Assembly (NCBI GenBank): GCA_943324745.2
Contig: CALPMT020000007.1
Span: forward strand, 45,852 to 109,851
DNA length: 64,000 bases
From: Chitinophaga pinensis
Lineage (GTDB): Bacteria; Bacteroidota; Bacteroidia; Flavobacteriales_D; Crocinitomicaceae
Direction of reading: 5' to 3'
Positions 50,886 through 61,034 of the stretch are shown here, in pieces. The first letter of the stretch is position 1; every line of letters begins with the position of its first letter. Both the position numbers and the translations under genes were made by a program. Below the pieces are notes generated by a model, which worked only from the letters and a program-made list of their open reading frames with translations, searched no databases and was not told where the DNA came from.

Positions 50886-51914
50886 TTGAGCGCTAAACCT
50901 CTAATTTTGCTGGGCATTGAGTCTTCGTGTGACGATACTTCTGCCTCGATTATCAAAGATACAATAATTTTGTCAAATGTTGTTGCAGGTCAGGAAATTC
51001 ATACAAAATATGGTGGTGTCGTACCTGAATTGGCTTCACGTGCGCATCAGCAAAATATAATTCCTGTGGTGCAACAAGCGATTGAACAAGCGGGAATAAG
51101 AAAAGAAGATATTGATGGAATTGCATTTACAAGAGGTCCGGGTTTGTTAGGTTCATTAGTAGTTGGGACTTCGTTTGCAAAAGCTTTTGCGCTAGCACAA
51201 GATATTCCGATGTTAGATGTGAACCACATGTATGGCCATGTTTTAGCACATTTTATAGGTGGAGAAGCGAAAAAAAAACCAACATTTCCGTTTATTTGTT
51301 TAACCATTTCAGGAGGACACACACAGCTTGTATTAGTAAAAGACTATTTGTCGATGGAAGTCATTGGAACTACTATTGATGATGCTGCAGGCGAAGCATT
51401 TGATAAGACTGCTAAATTGTTGGGTTTTCCTTATCCAGGGGGACCTTTGATTGATAAATATGCGAAAGAAGGAGATGCGAATAAATATTCTTTTGCAAAA
51501 CCAAACATGCCTGGTTATGATTTTAGTTTTAGTGGGCTCAAAACATCCATCTTATATTTTTTGCAGAAACAGATGAAAGTAAATCAGGAATTTGTAAAAG
51601 ATGAAGTTCAACATATCTGTGCTTCTGTACAACAAAGTATTGTCGATATTTTGTTTGTGAAGTTGTTGAAAGCATCAAAAGAATTGGGGATTAACCAAAT
51701 AGCGATTGCGGGTGGTGTTTCTGCAAATTCTGGTGTAAGAAAAAGACTTATAGAAGAAGGTCTGAAAAATAATTGGGATGTGTATATTCCTGAATTTCAA
51801 TATTGTACAGATAATGCGGCTATGATTGCAATTACAGGTCATTATATGTTTCAAAAAGGTTTATTTACGGATCAATCCATAAGTGCGACTGCACGTTTAC
51901 CTTTTAATCGTTAG
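50886..51914 (+). CDS. tsaD: tRNA t6A37 threonylcarbamoyltransferase TsaD
   Basis: A 342-residue ASKHA-fold enzyme that transfers the threonylcarbamoyl group to A37 of tRNAs reading ANN codons. It starts at TTG with SAKPLILLGIESSCDDTSAS, and the Fe-binding HxxxH is DVNHMYGHVLAHFIGGE near residue 118. GGHTQLVLV, AGGVSANSGVRKRL and DNAAMIAITGHYM complete the fold. The TTG start is chosen because the conserved LGIESSCDDT begins at residue 9, as in relatives. It partners TsaB, TsaC and TsaE, not in this window. Confidence 0.94.
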   Translation: MSAKPLILLGIESSCDDTSASIIKDTIILSNVVAGQEIHTKYGGVVPELASRAHQQNIIPVVQQAIEQAGIRKEDIDGIAFTRGPGLLGSLVVGTSFAKAFALAQDIPMLDVNHMYGHVLAHFIGGEAKKKPTFPFICLTISGGHTQLVLVKDYLSMEVIGTTIDDAAGEAFDKTAKLLGFPYPGGPLIDKYAKEGDANKYSFAKPNMPGYDFSFSGLKTSILYFLQKQMKVNQEFVKDEVQHICASVQQSIVDILFVKLLKASKELGINQIAIAGGVSANSGVRKRLIEEGLKNNWDVYIPEFQYCTDNAAMIAITGHYMFQKGLFTDQSISATARLPFNR

Positions 51915-51917
51915 TGT

Positions 51918-53255
51918 ATGTTCTCTGATTTTCCTAGTAATTTTGTAAATCGTGTGTCTCAGGATGATTTTTTAGGTGGTGAGAAACTGCTCTTCGCGTT
52001 AAATACTATTTCTCCTGTTTCAATTAGAAGAAATTCATTGAAAAATTTAGCTGAATTATCTGTAAAGTCGAAGGTAGAATGGTGTGAGAATGCCTATTAT
52101 TTAACTGAACGCCCACCGTTTATTAAAGACCCTATGTTTCATGCAGGAACCTATTACCCGCAAGAGGCTGGATCGATGTTTTTGGATGTGGTGTTACGAC
52201 AATTGGATTTACCAGAAGAACCAAGAGTGCTTGATTTGTGTGCATCTCCAGGTGGGAAAAGTACATTGTTGGCGAGCTGGATGCAGGGAAAAGGATTGTT
52301 AGTAAGTAATGAAGTAATTCATGCAAGGTCCAAGGTATTAAAGGAAAACATGACGAAGTGGGGGGTGAGTAATTCTGTAGTTACTTCCAATGATCCTGCA
52401 GATTTTGATCGCTTGTCCAATTATTTTGATTTGATAGTTGTGGATGCGCCATGTTCAGGAGAAGGGATGTTTCGTAAGGATAAAGAAGCGCGAAAAGAAT
52501 GGTCGATCGATAATGTGCAATTATGTGCTGCTCGACAAAAGAGAATTGTTATGGATGTTTGGGATGCGCTTCAACCCGGAGGGTATTTAGTGTATTCTAC
52601 ATGTACGTTCAATTCGGATGAAAACGAGAAGAATGTCGAGTGGTTTATGCAAGAAACGAATGCTTTTTTGGTTGCGATTGAAACAGTGGATTTAAAAAAA
52701 GGAAGAAATGATATCGGGTTTTATGCCTTACCTTCAGAAGTAGAAACTGAAGGTTTTTATATTGCAGTTCTTCAAAAACCTGGAGAACCTAAACAACGTA
52801 AATTGACTTTCAAAAAGAAGGCTGATTTAGTAAATTATTCCTCTGAAAAATTAAAAGATTATTATATTTCTAATCACAATTCGGTTGTACAATGGAAAGA
52901 GTTTTTGTTTTCTGTACCTAAAGTATTTCTTGAAGATATTCATTTTATCTATTCTAATTTACATACGATTAAATTAGGGACAGAGATAGGAGAGGTGACG
53001 CATAAAGGTTGGAATCCTAAAGAAGGGTTGGCGCTTAATCCATCTATTCAAAATCCTTCTATTTCAAAAATAGAGTTGACACTAGAGCAGGCACTTTCCT
53101 ACTTGCACGGCGACACTTTTACGTTGGAAGGAAAACAAGGGTATAATTTGATGACCTATCAGAATGAACCTTTAGGTTGGATCAAGCATTTAGGAAATCG
53201 ATTCAATAATTTATATCCCAAAGAATGGCGTATCAAAATGCGCTTAGATCGTTAA
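51918..53255 (+). CDS. RsmF-like 16S rRNA m5C methyltransferase
   Basis: A 445-residue SAM-dependent RNA methyltransferase. RVLDLCASPGGKSTLLASW (about 97-115) is the SAM loop, DLIVVDAPCSGEGMFRKD holds one catalytic Cys, and YLVYSTCTFNSDENE the second. The C-terminal part (about 290-445) contains the extra domain typical of RsmF/YebU, ending GWIKHLGNRFNNLYPKEWRI. Its target in E. coli is C1407 of 16S rRNA. It starts 3 bases after tsaD and ends where the PafA-like gene ends. Confidence 0.88.
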   Translation: MFSDFPSNFVNRVSQDDFLGGEKLLFALNTISPVSIRRNSLKNLAELSVKSKVEWCENAYYLTERPPFIKDPMFHAGTYYPQEAGSMFLDVVLRQLDLPEEPRVLDLCASPGGKSTLLASWMQGKGLLVSNEVIHARSKVLKENMTKWGVSNSVVTSNDPADFDRLSNYFDLIVVDAPCSGEGMFRKDKEARKEWSIDNVQLCAARQKRIVMDVWDALQPGGYLVYSTCTFNSDENEKNVEWFMQETNAFLVAIETVDLKKGRNDIGFYALPSEVETEGFYIAVLQKPGEPKQRKLTFKKKADLVNYSSEKLKDYYISNHNSVVQWKEFLFSVPKVFLEDIHFIYSNLHTIKLGTEIGEVTHKGWNPKEGLALNPSIQNPSISKIELTLEQALSYLHGDTFTLEGKQGYNLMTYQNEPLGWIKHLGNRFNNLYPKEWRIKMRLDR

Positions 53256-54905
53256 TTAATGTTTGTAATTCGTAATTTCTAAAATTGGTTCGCCGGTTGT
53301 CATGCTTGGTTTTGATAAGTTTAGTAAATGAACTAAAGTAGCTGTAATACTTGTGACTTCTACCTTTCTGAATATTTCTTTCCTTGGAATGTGTTTACCA
53401 TACCAAAGTAGAGGTACATGTGTATCGTAGCCGTATCCACTTCCGTGTGAAGTTCCTTTATGTGATTTTTCTGTGTCTTTAAAATAAGGTAAATATCCAG
53501 GATTTAAAGTGTAGATAACATCACCACTTTCATTTTTTACATAGCCAGATTTTACTAAATTTTTCCAATAATCTGCTTGTTCTGAATTTTCTAATTCGTC
53601 TGCTGTATATACGTTATTTATATTAGACCAATACTTTATTTGATCTTTAATATAATTTTGAACAACAGTAATATTAATATCTTTTAATTTAAGTTTTTCT
53701 TTATCTAGGTAAATGTTGTTGTTTGATTCCTCAAGTATGCAATCGAATCCAAATTTTTTTATGCAATTTTCACGTAATTCTTTTATGGGTTTTTCAGAAT
53801 AAAAATATCCACCAGGAAGTTTGTTGTCAATCAATAGTTGAGGGACTGGCACTACAGCATGATCAGCTGTTATAAATAATGTATATTCTTTTTTTCCAAT
53901 ATTTTTGTCGAGGTAGGATAATAGCCGAGCAATTTCTTGATCTAGTCGTAAGTACATATCTTCAATCTCAATAGATTGTGGTCCGTATGCGTGACCAAGT
54001 ATATCTGTAGATGAAAAACTGAGACATAGAAAATCAGAAGTTGAATGTTCACCTAGGTGTTCTCCAGAGATTGCAGCCAAACTTGCATTAAGTAAGTGTG
54101 TATTTGCAAACGGGGTAGATGTAAAAGTCTTTATTTTTTTTGCATCGTCTAAATTGTTGAAGCTGTAGGGGAAAATAGGAAAAGTGTTTCCGAAAATTAA
54201 TTCTTCATAAGGCGAATCATCTTTACTGCTTTCTGTGTAAGTTTCTATCGGGTATAAGGTGTTCCAAGTTTGACTCATATAGTTTAATACAGATTTCTTT
54301 GCGTTAAAATCTTGAAGCCAAGTAGGCAATTCTTTTTCGTAATAGCTACTTGTTATGAAATCTCCAGTAGTATAATCGTACCAGTAACTACCATTGCTTT
54401 TGTGGCCTCCAGGCAAAATCGCTCCTCTGTTTTTGATAGAGAGTGATATAACTTTAGAACTTGGATAGGTAAGTTTTAATTGGTCGGTAATCGTTAATGC
54501 AAACATGTTTTTTGGGGAGCATTGTCCTTGTATAGAACTTGACCCTATTGTGTTAACAGAGGTGTCTTCCACACAGTTTTTTTCTTTTAAAGTAGTTCGA
54601 TCGTACCAATCGTTGGCTATAATTCCGTGGTTGGAAGGGGTGGTGCCAGTGTAGATACTTGCATGACCAGGGCCTGTATATGTTGGTAAGTAATTGTATT
54701 GGGTATTTCTACAATTTGTACCTTTTACCATGATTTTTTTAAAACCTTCGTTTGAGAACTTGTTGTAATACCTATATAGGTAGTCGTAACACATTTGATC
54801 TATCACAATTCCTACAACTAATTTAGGTGCTTTATTTCGTTGACCAAATAAGTTTTGACTGAATAATAAGAGCGTGAATAGGATTATTGCATTTACTTTT
54901 TTCAT
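53256..54905 (-). CDS. alkaline phosphatase, PafA-like
   Basis: A 549-residue exported phosphatase with a signal peptide (VNAIILFTLLLFSQNLFGQ). VVGIVIDQMCYDYLYRY has the first metal Asp, NYLPTYTGPGHASIYTGTTP holds the catalytic Thr, and FLCLSFSSTDILGHAYGP, FITADHAVVPVPQ and GTSHGSGYGYDTHVPLLW hold the other zinc ligands. The arrangement matches Bacteroidota PafA, which is insensitive to phosphate and acts in the periplasm on phosphomonoesters. It abuts the methyltransferase stop directly. It stands alone. Confidence 0.88.
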   Translation of the reverse strand: MKKVNAIILFTLLLFSQNLFGQRNKAPKLVVGIVIDQMCYDYLYRYYNKFSNEGFKKIMVKGTNCRNTQYNYLPTYTGPGHASIYTGTTPSNHGIIANDWYDRTTLKEKNCVEDTSVNTIGSSSIQGQCSPKNMFALTITDQLKLTYPSSKVISLSIKNRGAILPGGHKSNGSYWYDYTTGDFITSSYYEKELPTWLQDFNAKKSVLNYMSQTWNTLYPIETYTESSKDDSPYEELIFGNTFPIFPYSFNNLDDAKKIKTFTSTPFANTHLLNASLAAISGEHLGEHSTSDFLCLSFSSTDILGHAYGPQSIEIEDMYLRLDQEIARLLSYLDKNIGKKEYTLFITADHAVVPVPQLLIDNKLPGGYFYSEKPIKELRENCIKKFGFDCILEESNNNIYLDKEKLKLKDINITVVQNYIKDQIKYWSNINNVYTADELENSEQADYWKNLVKSGYVKNESGDVIYTLNPGYLPYFKDTEKSHKGTSHGSGYGYDTHVPLLWYGKHIPRKEIFRKVEVTSITATLVHLLNLSKPSMTTGEPILEITNYKH

Positions 54906-55221
54906 GTGAATTCGTTTAATTGATAAAGTTAGAGAAAAGACATATCAACAATTTTGAATTCTTAAAAGTTTATGAAGTCTATGAAGTGGATAACTCCCTG
55001 ACCCATTAATTTAAAATTAACTGTTTGTTAATAAGTTGTTTGAGTTAAAATAACAGATGAAATTGATTGGGGAGATTTCGTCGAAATTTGTTTTTATTTT
55101 TCAACAAGCACAAAAACAATAAACTATGTAATTTATATAGTTTATCTTTATCCTCTTATTGTAAATCCTAGGTTTTACAGAGCATATTTAGTATTTAAAT
55201 AGTAACAAATAACGTGCCAAA
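54906..55221. other. intergenic stretch between divergent genes, 316 bp
   Basis: AT-rich, probably with promoters for both neighbours. On the minus strand TTG-N17-TAACTTTA (about 54924-54951) is a partial match for the phosphatase promoter. No gene or hairpin is apparent. Confidence 0.35.
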
Positions 55222-57093
55222 ATGATGAGTAAATTTCTTTTAGTATTCGTAATGCTTTTATCGATTGGGTTTACCCAAGCACAAGTAAGTAAGTTGGTGG
55301 AGGGTAATATTATCGATGAACGTACTGAAAATGAAGTGGAAAAAGTAGAGTTGTACATTCAGAATTATACTACAAAGAAAAAACAGTTGGCTGTAACGGA
55401 TGGTAATGGATATTTTGCAATGAAAAATATTCCTTTTGGTAAGTATGTGTTAGTTGTAAAAGATAAAGATTACGAGACAAAGAAATTCAATTTTGAAATC
55501 AATGAAGATCATAAGGAGCACTTTACATTTTCACCTTTTAAAATAAAATTGAAAGTAAGCTGGATGTTTAATTGGGGAGATGCTTTTGGAGTTGAACATT
55601 TTTGGTCTCATTTAACAGCTAAAATTATTCTAGGAATTTACGGGGTTTGTTTGATCCTGATATTCTTTTACTCTGTATTACAATTAACACTTTCAATTGC
55701 CTACGCGAAGACACGTAAAAAACGCGCGGAAGAAGTTGCTCCATTCATGGATTTAGCAAATGCTCCAAAAGTGACTATGCAATTACCGATGTTTAACGAA
55801 TTGTATGTTGCTGAACGTATCATTGAAACTGTTGCAGCATTTGAATATCCATCAGACAAATTTGAAATTCAAGTGTTGGATGATTCAACGGATGAAACAA
55901 AAGATGTGATAGCTAAGAAAGTTGCTGAGGTAGCAGCAAGAGGTGTGAACATTAAACATATTCACCGTGTAGATCGTACTGGATACAAAGCGGGTGCGTT
56001 AGATGCTGCAATGGATCGCGTAGAAGGTGAATTCATCGGTATTTTTGATGCGGATTTTGTTCCTGAAAAGGATTTCTTATTAAAAACAATGCCTTATTTT
56101 CAAGATTCAAACATTGGGGTAGTGCAAACACGTTGGGGACATTTAAATAAAGATTATTCTATTTTAACAGAATTACAAGCGTTTGGATTGAATGGACACT
56201 TTGCAATCGAGCAAGGAGGTCGTAACAGTTCAGGTCATTATATCAATTTTAATGGGACTGCTGGTATTTGGAGAAAAACATGTATTGAAGATGCCGGAGG
56301 GTGGGAGCATGATACGCTCACAGAAGATTTAGATTTGAGTTACCGTGCGCAAATCAAAGGGTGGAAATTTAAATACTTGGAAAATGTAATTTCTCCGGCT
56401 GAGTTACCAATTACAATGTCGGCATTAAAAAGTCAACAACATCGTTGGATGAAAGGGGGAGCAGAATGTTTCCGTAAAATGTTTTGGCAAGTTGTTAAAG
56501 CTAAAAACGTGAAATTCTCTGACCGAGTTCACGCATTATCGCACTTATTTAATTCATCGGTATTCTTATTCATTTTGACTTTGTCATTATTGACAATGCC
56601 TGTATTACATATTAAGGATAGCTTCTCAGATTTGAACGATGTAATTCGTTACGGTTCCTTCTTTATTATTAGTACTATTTTCTTAATGTATTACTATTGG
56701 TTGTCATACCGTGATAAAACAGAAAACACTGTTAAATCTTTCTTTCGTTTCTTTGGTCGTTTTGTACAATTCTTAGTAGTTTCAATGGGACTTTCCTTAA
56801 GTAACACGATTGCGGTCATAGAAGGATATTTAGGGATAAAAAGTTCGTTTGTACGCACTCCGAAATTCAATGTTGCCGTGAAGAGTGAATTCAAGGGGAA
56901 TAAGTACGATAAAAAGAGTATTTCCATACTTACGATAGGAGAAGGTGTTTTATTTGTGTTATTTGCATTTACCGCAATTAATCGCGCTATTTACCAAGAT
57001 TTAGGTATGGTACCTTTCCATCTGATGTTAGCGATTGGTTATGGATTAGTTTTCTTTTATACCTTAGCGGAGACGAGAGGAGGAAAGAAGTAG
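55222..57093 (+). CDS. GT2 synthase with N-terminal CarboxypepD-reg-like domain
   Basis: A 623-residue membrane glycosyltransferase. A signal peptide (SKFLLVFVMLLSIGFTQAQ) precedes a carboxypeptidase-regulatory-like beta domain (about 22-110, VEGNIIDERTENEVEKVELY). A membrane helix (IILGIYGVCLILIFFYSVLQ) leads to a GT2 domain with QVLDDSTDETKDV, GIFDADFVPEKDF, and the product-site QxxRW as SQQHRWMKGGAECF, as in cellulose-synthase-like enzymes. At least four more helices follow. It probably synthesises or elongates a surface polysaccharide or lipid-linked sugar. Confidence 0.85.
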   Translation: MMSKFLLVFVMLLSIGFTQAQVSKLVEGNIIDERTENEVEKVELYIQNYTTKKKQLAVTDGNGYFAMKNIPFGKYVLVVKDKDYETKKFNFEINEDHKEHFTFSPFKIKLKVSWMFNWGDAFGVEHFWSHLTAKIILGIYGVCLILIFFYSVLQLTLSIAYAKTRKKRAEEVAPFMDLANAPKVTMQLPMFNELYVAERIIETVAAFEYPSDKFEIQVLDDSTDETKDVIAKKVAEVAARGVNIKHIHRVDRTGYKAGALDAAMDRVEGEFIGIFDADFVPEKDFLLKTMPYFQDSNIGVVQTRWGHLNKDYSILTELQAFGLNGHFAIEQGGRNSSGHYINFNGTAGIWRKTCIEDAGGWEHDTLTEDLDLSYRAQIKGWKFKYLENVISPAELPITMSALKSQQHRWMKGGAECFRKMFWQVVKAKNVKFSDRVHALSHLFNSSVFLFILTLSLLTMPVLHIKDSFSDLNDVIRYGSFFIISTIFLMYYYWLSYRDKTENTVKSFFRFFGRFVQFLVVSMGLSLSNTIAVIEGYLGIKSSFVRTPKFNVAVKSEFKGNKYDKKSISILTIGEGVLFVLFAFTAINRAIYQDLGMVPFHLMLAIGYGLVFFYTLAETRGGKK

Positions 57094-57127
57094 ATTTTCC
57101 TTATCTTAGCAATCCAAAGAATCAACT

Positions 57128-58030
57128 ATGTCTATCGAAGTAAAAAATCTTTCTAAATTTTATGGCGAACAATCAGCCGTTAATGACATTTCTTTTTCCA
57201 TTCAAAAAGGAGAAATCGTTGGGTTTTTAGGTCCGAATGGTGCAGGGAAATCTACAACCATGAAGATTTTGACAGGTTTTATTCCTGCTACATCCGGAGA
57301 AGTGAAAATTTGCGGAATGGAAGTAGATGTAGATTCTTTAGAGACACGTAAAAAAATTGGATACTTACCTGAGAATAACCCGCTGTACTTAGATATGTAT
57401 GTTCGAGAGTATTTAGAGTTTGTTGGTAAGATTTATAAAGTGCCTAACTTGAAAGCACGTATCGATGAAATGATCCAGCAAGTTGGCTTGGAAGTGGAGC
57501 AAAACAAAAAAATCGGGATGCTTTCCAAAGGATATCGCCAACGCGTAGGATTAGCTCAAGCAATTATTCATGATCCAGAAGTATTGATTTTGGATGAACC
57601 TACAACTGGATTAGATCCAAATCAATTGGTGGAAATTCGTGAGTTAATTAAACGTATTGGTAAATCTAAAACGGTAATGCTTTCCACACACATTATGCAG
57701 GAAGTAGAAGCAATTTGCGACCGTGTTATTATCATTAAGTCCGGTAAAATTGTAGCTAATAGTACTGCTGCCGAATTACAGTATGAAGAAAATAAACAAG
57801 TTGTTTACGTTGAATTTGAAGGTGAATTATCAAAAAATGCGTTAAAGAAAGAAGCAGGAATTTCTACTGTAGAATCCGTTGGGATGAATGCTTGGTTGGT
57901 AGAATCCGATAATGCAGTGGATCTTCGAAAACTCATCGCACAATTTGCGCAAAAAAATAATTTATTGGTATTGACCCTTCGTAAAGAAGAGAAAACATTG
58001 GAGGAAGTGTTTAAGGAATTGACGAAGTAA
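57128..58030 (+). CDS. gldA: gliding motility ABC transporter ATP-binding protein GldA
   Basis: A 300-residue ABC ATPase: Walker A GFLGPNGAGKSTTMK (about 32-46), Q-loop region YLPENNPLYLDM, signature MLSKGYRQRVGLAQAI, Walker B EVLILDEPTTGLDPNQL and the switch His in VMLSTHIMQEVEAI. It is the ATPase of the GldAFG transporter of flavobacteria, although homologous ABC-2-type ATPases occur in non-gliding relatives. gldF and gldG are not here, so the name is by sequence similarity. The CHAT gene starts 12 bases behind its stop. Confidence 0.8.
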   Translation: MSIEVKNLSKFYGEQSAVNDISFSIQKGEIVGFLGPNGAGKSTTMKILTGFIPATSGEVKICGMEVDVDSLETRKKIGYLPENNPLYLDMYVREYLEFVGKIYKVPNLKARIDEMIQQVGLEVEQNKKIGMLSKGYRQRVGLAQAIIHDPEVLILDEPTTGLDPNQLVEIRELIKRIGKSKTVMLSTHIMQEVEAICDRVIIIKSGKIVANSTAAELQYEENKQVVYVEFEGELSKNALKKEAGISTVESVGMNAWLVESDNAVDLRKLIAQFAQKNNLLVLTLRKEEKTLEEVFKELTK

Positions 58031-58042
58031 TTAATTGAAGAT

Positions 58043-60301
58043 TTGAAAATTCATCTAATTCTCCTTTTTTGTTTCAGCTTTTTCTTTTCTTCGCATGTTT
58101 TTTCGTTAGAGTCAGAAACACATTATTGGTATAATTGCGGTTATTATACTCGGTCAATTCATTCTTTACGATCAGAACTTAGTTCTTCCATTTCTCCAGA
58201 AAAAAAATCACGATTATATTACGAAATAGCATATAGTTATTATGCGATGTTATTTGTAGAAGACTATAAAAAGCAATTAGATAGCGCAAACTTTTTTGCT
58301 TCAAAAAAAAAGAATTTCTCTATTGAAGATAAAGTTGAATACGCTATTGGTTTGATTCGCTATTATAATTACGAAGTAAAACCAAAGGAATCTCTGGCTA
58401 TCTATAAAAAAATATATCCAGAATTTCATCGCTTGGATCCGCAACGAAAATCGATTTTATGGATCAAATTATACCAAAATATAGCTACAACTCGAAGAAA
58501 TGCTGGCGCGGACTATGCACGAATGAATGCGGAATACGATACTGCATATTTTTTATTGAAAAAGCATCATTTTCTAAATACCATTGATGAAGTCAATTAT
58601 TGCAAGTCGCGTGGAAATATGAATTTAGACAAGGTGAATCAAACTTCGAATAAAATATTTTATCAACAAGCTTTGTATCATTTTGAAAAAGCCACACTAA
58701 TTATTAAAAATCAAAAAATAATCAATTATCCATTATTGATCTCTTTTCAGAATTTACAAGGTTTAGTCGCTTATATGCATGGCGATTTAGAAGTATCTAG
58801 GAAGTTTTTTCAAGAAGCATATAAAACTGTTTTTCAATGTAAAATTCATAAATTTCAATTAATAGAATATGAAAGTTTTTATTTAAACACCTGTAATTTA
58901 GGTGCTTTAACAATAAACGCACTTTATAAAAAATCGAAAAACATTCAATTAATTATTGATCAATTAGATAAACTCAAAAAAACGATTGGTTTCTACAATA
59001 CGTATTCGCATAAAAATAGGGATGTAGATATTCATGTATTTACAGATATATATGGCTATTCACCATATAATGCTATAGCAACTTGTTATACGTATATGTA
59101 TGAAAACACAAGAAATAAAACATATCTAGATTCTGCTTTTTATTTTTCTGAAATTAATAAAACACAGTGGTTGAGAATTAAACCAAGAATGTCAGAATTT
59201 ATTAAGGAAACGAATGGATATGTTAAAAAAGATAACGTAGTGATTCAGTATGGCGAATATGGATATCTACACAAAACATATTTATACGCAATAATAAAAA
59301 ATAAAAATGGGACTTATTTTCTTCCATTAGGTTCTGATAAAATAATTCAAGAAAATCTAGTAGATGTTTATCAATGGAAGGGTTATAAATTACATGCGCG
59401 GAAAAGTTACCATCTATATAAAGAAATTTTTAAACCACTTGAACAATATATTCCTAAAGAAACCAAAAAAGTAATTATTACTAAAACAAACTTTTTGGAT
59501 GCTGTAAATTTTGAAAGTTTGGTAATAGATACAAATAAATCTATGACTACTTTACCTTTTTTATTACGTCGATATCCTGTATTTGTGCAGCCTTCCTTGC
59601 GCATATTTACTAATGATTTAGAAGCAAAAAAAATTAAAACGTTTTCTATGCGTTCATCAAATTTTGAAAATAGTAAAGTCAGTAAAATTCATTTTATGCG
59701 TGATACTTTACAATCTTGGATAGCTGAAAAAAACATGCAAAAGGTAAATTGTAATGTTTCAAAACAGGACTTGTTAATTGTTGCAGCGCATGGTTTTTCT
59801 GGCAGTCATCGTGTAGATGATGCATATATTGACTTAGGGAATAATAAGTTATCTATTCGTAAAGTTTGTCGAATGAATTTAAAGGTAAATCAGACGATAC
59901 TAGCTATTTGTGATGGCGGTTTAGGTCAACCTATAAGTGCAGGGTCTACTTTTTCGTTCGCTTCCGCTTTTTTGTTTGCAGGATCTAGTTCTTGTGTATA
60001 TGCAACATGGAAATTAGATGATCTTGTTGGAGCAACGATGATAACTAACTATCTGAAGCGATTAGAAGAAGGAGAACAAAAAGATTGGGCTCTACGAAAT
60101 GCTAAATTAGATTATTTGAAACATGTTACATCCGAAGAAGGATATAATCCAATCTATTGGGCAGGTTTACAGGTAATGGGAGATGTTTCGCCAGTTGAAA
60201 TTGGTAATTCGTATATAATTTGGTACAGTATAGTAGGGCTTATGCTATTAGTGGGGGTAGGATTTGTCATTAAAAGGATACATCAACTCCGTTCAGTCTG
60301 A
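58043..60301 (+). CDS. exported CHAT-domain protein with C-terminal anchor
   Basis: A 752-residue protein from a TTG, with a signal peptide (IHLILLFCFSFFFSSHVFS), a helical repeat region (about 30-390, possibly TPR-like; LYHFEKATLIIKNQK) and a CHAT domain (about 400-715) of the caspase clan. The catalytic His583 lies in LLIVAAHGFSGSH and Cys623 in TILAICDGGLGQ, where relatives have LSACETG. A C-terminal helix (IIWYSIVGLMLLVGVGFVIK) would anchor it in the inner membrane with the protease domain in the periplasm. Its stop lies 34 bases from the stop of the convergent TPR gene. Confidence 0.75.
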   Translation: MKIHLILLFCFSFFFSSHVFSLESETHYWYNCGYYTRSIHSLRSELSSSISPEKKSRLYYEIAYSYYAMLFVEDYKKQLDSANFFASKKKNFSIEDKVEYAIGLIRYYNYEVKPKESLAIYKKIYPEFHRLDPQRKSILWIKLYQNIATTRRNAGADYARMNAEYDTAYFLLKKHHFLNTIDEVNYCKSRGNMNLDKVNQTSNKIFYQQALYHFEKATLIIKNQKIINYPLLISFQNLQGLVAYMHGDLEVSRKFFQEAYKTVFQCKIHKFQLIEYESFYLNTCNLGALTINALYKKSKNIQLIIDQLDKLKKTIGFYNTYSHKNRDVDIHVFTDIYGYSPYNAIATCYTYMYENTRNKTYLDSAFYFSEINKTQWLRIKPRMSEFIKETNGYVKKDNVVIQYGEYGYLHKTYLYAIIKNKNGTYFLPLGSDKIIQENLVDVYQWKGYKLHARKSYHLYKEIFKPLEQYIPKETKKVIITKTNFLDAVNFESLVIDTNKSMTTLPFLLRRYPVFVQPSLRIFTNDLEAKKIKTFSMRSSNFENSKVSKIHFMRDTLQSWIAEKNMQKVNCNVSKQDLLIVAAHGFSGSHRVDDAYIDLGNNKLSIRKVCRMNLKVNQTILAICDGGLGQPISAGSTFSFASAFLFAGSSSCVYATWKLDDLVGATMITNYLKRLEEGEQKDWALRNAKLDYLKHVTSEEGYNPIYWAGLQVMGDVSPVEIGNSYIIWYSIVGLMLLVGVGFVIKRIHQLRSV

Positions 60302-60335
60302 TCACCGCTCTGTCCCTCAGAGCGAAGTCGAAGAG

Positions 60336-61034
60336 TCAAAACTCTTCCGCTAAAAGTTCTTTCGCTTTCGTTTGGTAATAACTAGAAGAATGTACAATGG
60401 ATTCTAGTATTTCTTTTGCTTTTTTTTTATCTGTATACATATAACAAATTGCTATCAACCATGAAGTTTTTTCTCCGAAAATACTTTTTTGGGTATTTAT
60501 TTTTGAAAAATATTGTTTTGCCTGATTTGGATGATTTAATTCCAATTGAATGACCCCTAGATAATACTGAATCGTATCACTAGTTGGATTTTCTTGGAGT
60601 AGATTTTTTCCAATTGTTAATGCTTTTGAATAGTTCTTTTCTTTGTATGTTAACATCCAATGATCCAAGGTGTGCTTTTCAATGGACATGAAAACAGGGA
60701 GCCCAGAATCTAAATCCGCATAGGTTTTGTAAAAGTTTTTGGTGGATTTTGAGAGCGTCAAATAGGTTCCTATACCTAAAATAATAGCAAAAACAGCAGC
60801 ATATTTCATCCAGTGTAACTTGCGTATTTTAGGGAGTGATTTTTCGGTGATTTTTTGTTTTGATACTATTAAATAGTGTTTAATTTGTTGAATGTCTCCA
60901 TTGAATTGGTCGTATAAAACGATAAATCCATCGACCTCCTCGTTTGCAGGACCTTCTTTTTTTAGTTGACGAATTTTTTCCGCTAAAAAAGTTGGATAAT
61001 CGATTAAGCATATCAGTTCTTCTAAAGTTGCCAT
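60336..61034 (-). CDS. membrane TPR protein, candidate anti-sigma factor
   Basis: A 232-residue protein with a helical N-terminal part (1-70), a single membrane helix (about 75-93, MKYAAVFAIILGIGTYLTL), and TPR-like helices behind it (KALTIGKNLLQENPTSDTIQ; QAKQYFSKINTQKS). By layout the N-terminus would be cytosolic and the TPRs periplasmic, the topology of anti-sigma factors. Its start overlaps the sigma-factor end by 13 bases, so the two are translationally coupled. The anti-sigma role is inferred from gene order and topology only. Confidence 0.6.
   Translation of the reverse strand: MATLEELICLIDYPTFLAEKIRQLKKEGPANEEVDGFIVLYDQFNGDIQQIKHYLIVSKQKITEKSLPKIRKLHWMKYAAVFAIILGIGTYLTLSKSTKNFYKTYADLDSGLPVFMSIEKHTLDHWMLTYKEKNYSKALTIGKNLLQENPTSDTIQYYLGVIQLELNHPNQAKQYFSKINTQKSIFGEKTSWLIAICYMYTDKKKAKEILESIVHSSSYYQTKAKELLAEEF

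Noticed and set aside
60301..60335. cagagcgaagtcgaagag palindrome-like words between the convergent CHAT and TPR genes
   Set aside because: Resembles common Bacteroidota intergenic words, but only one short copy is present here and it could simply be the shared terminator.
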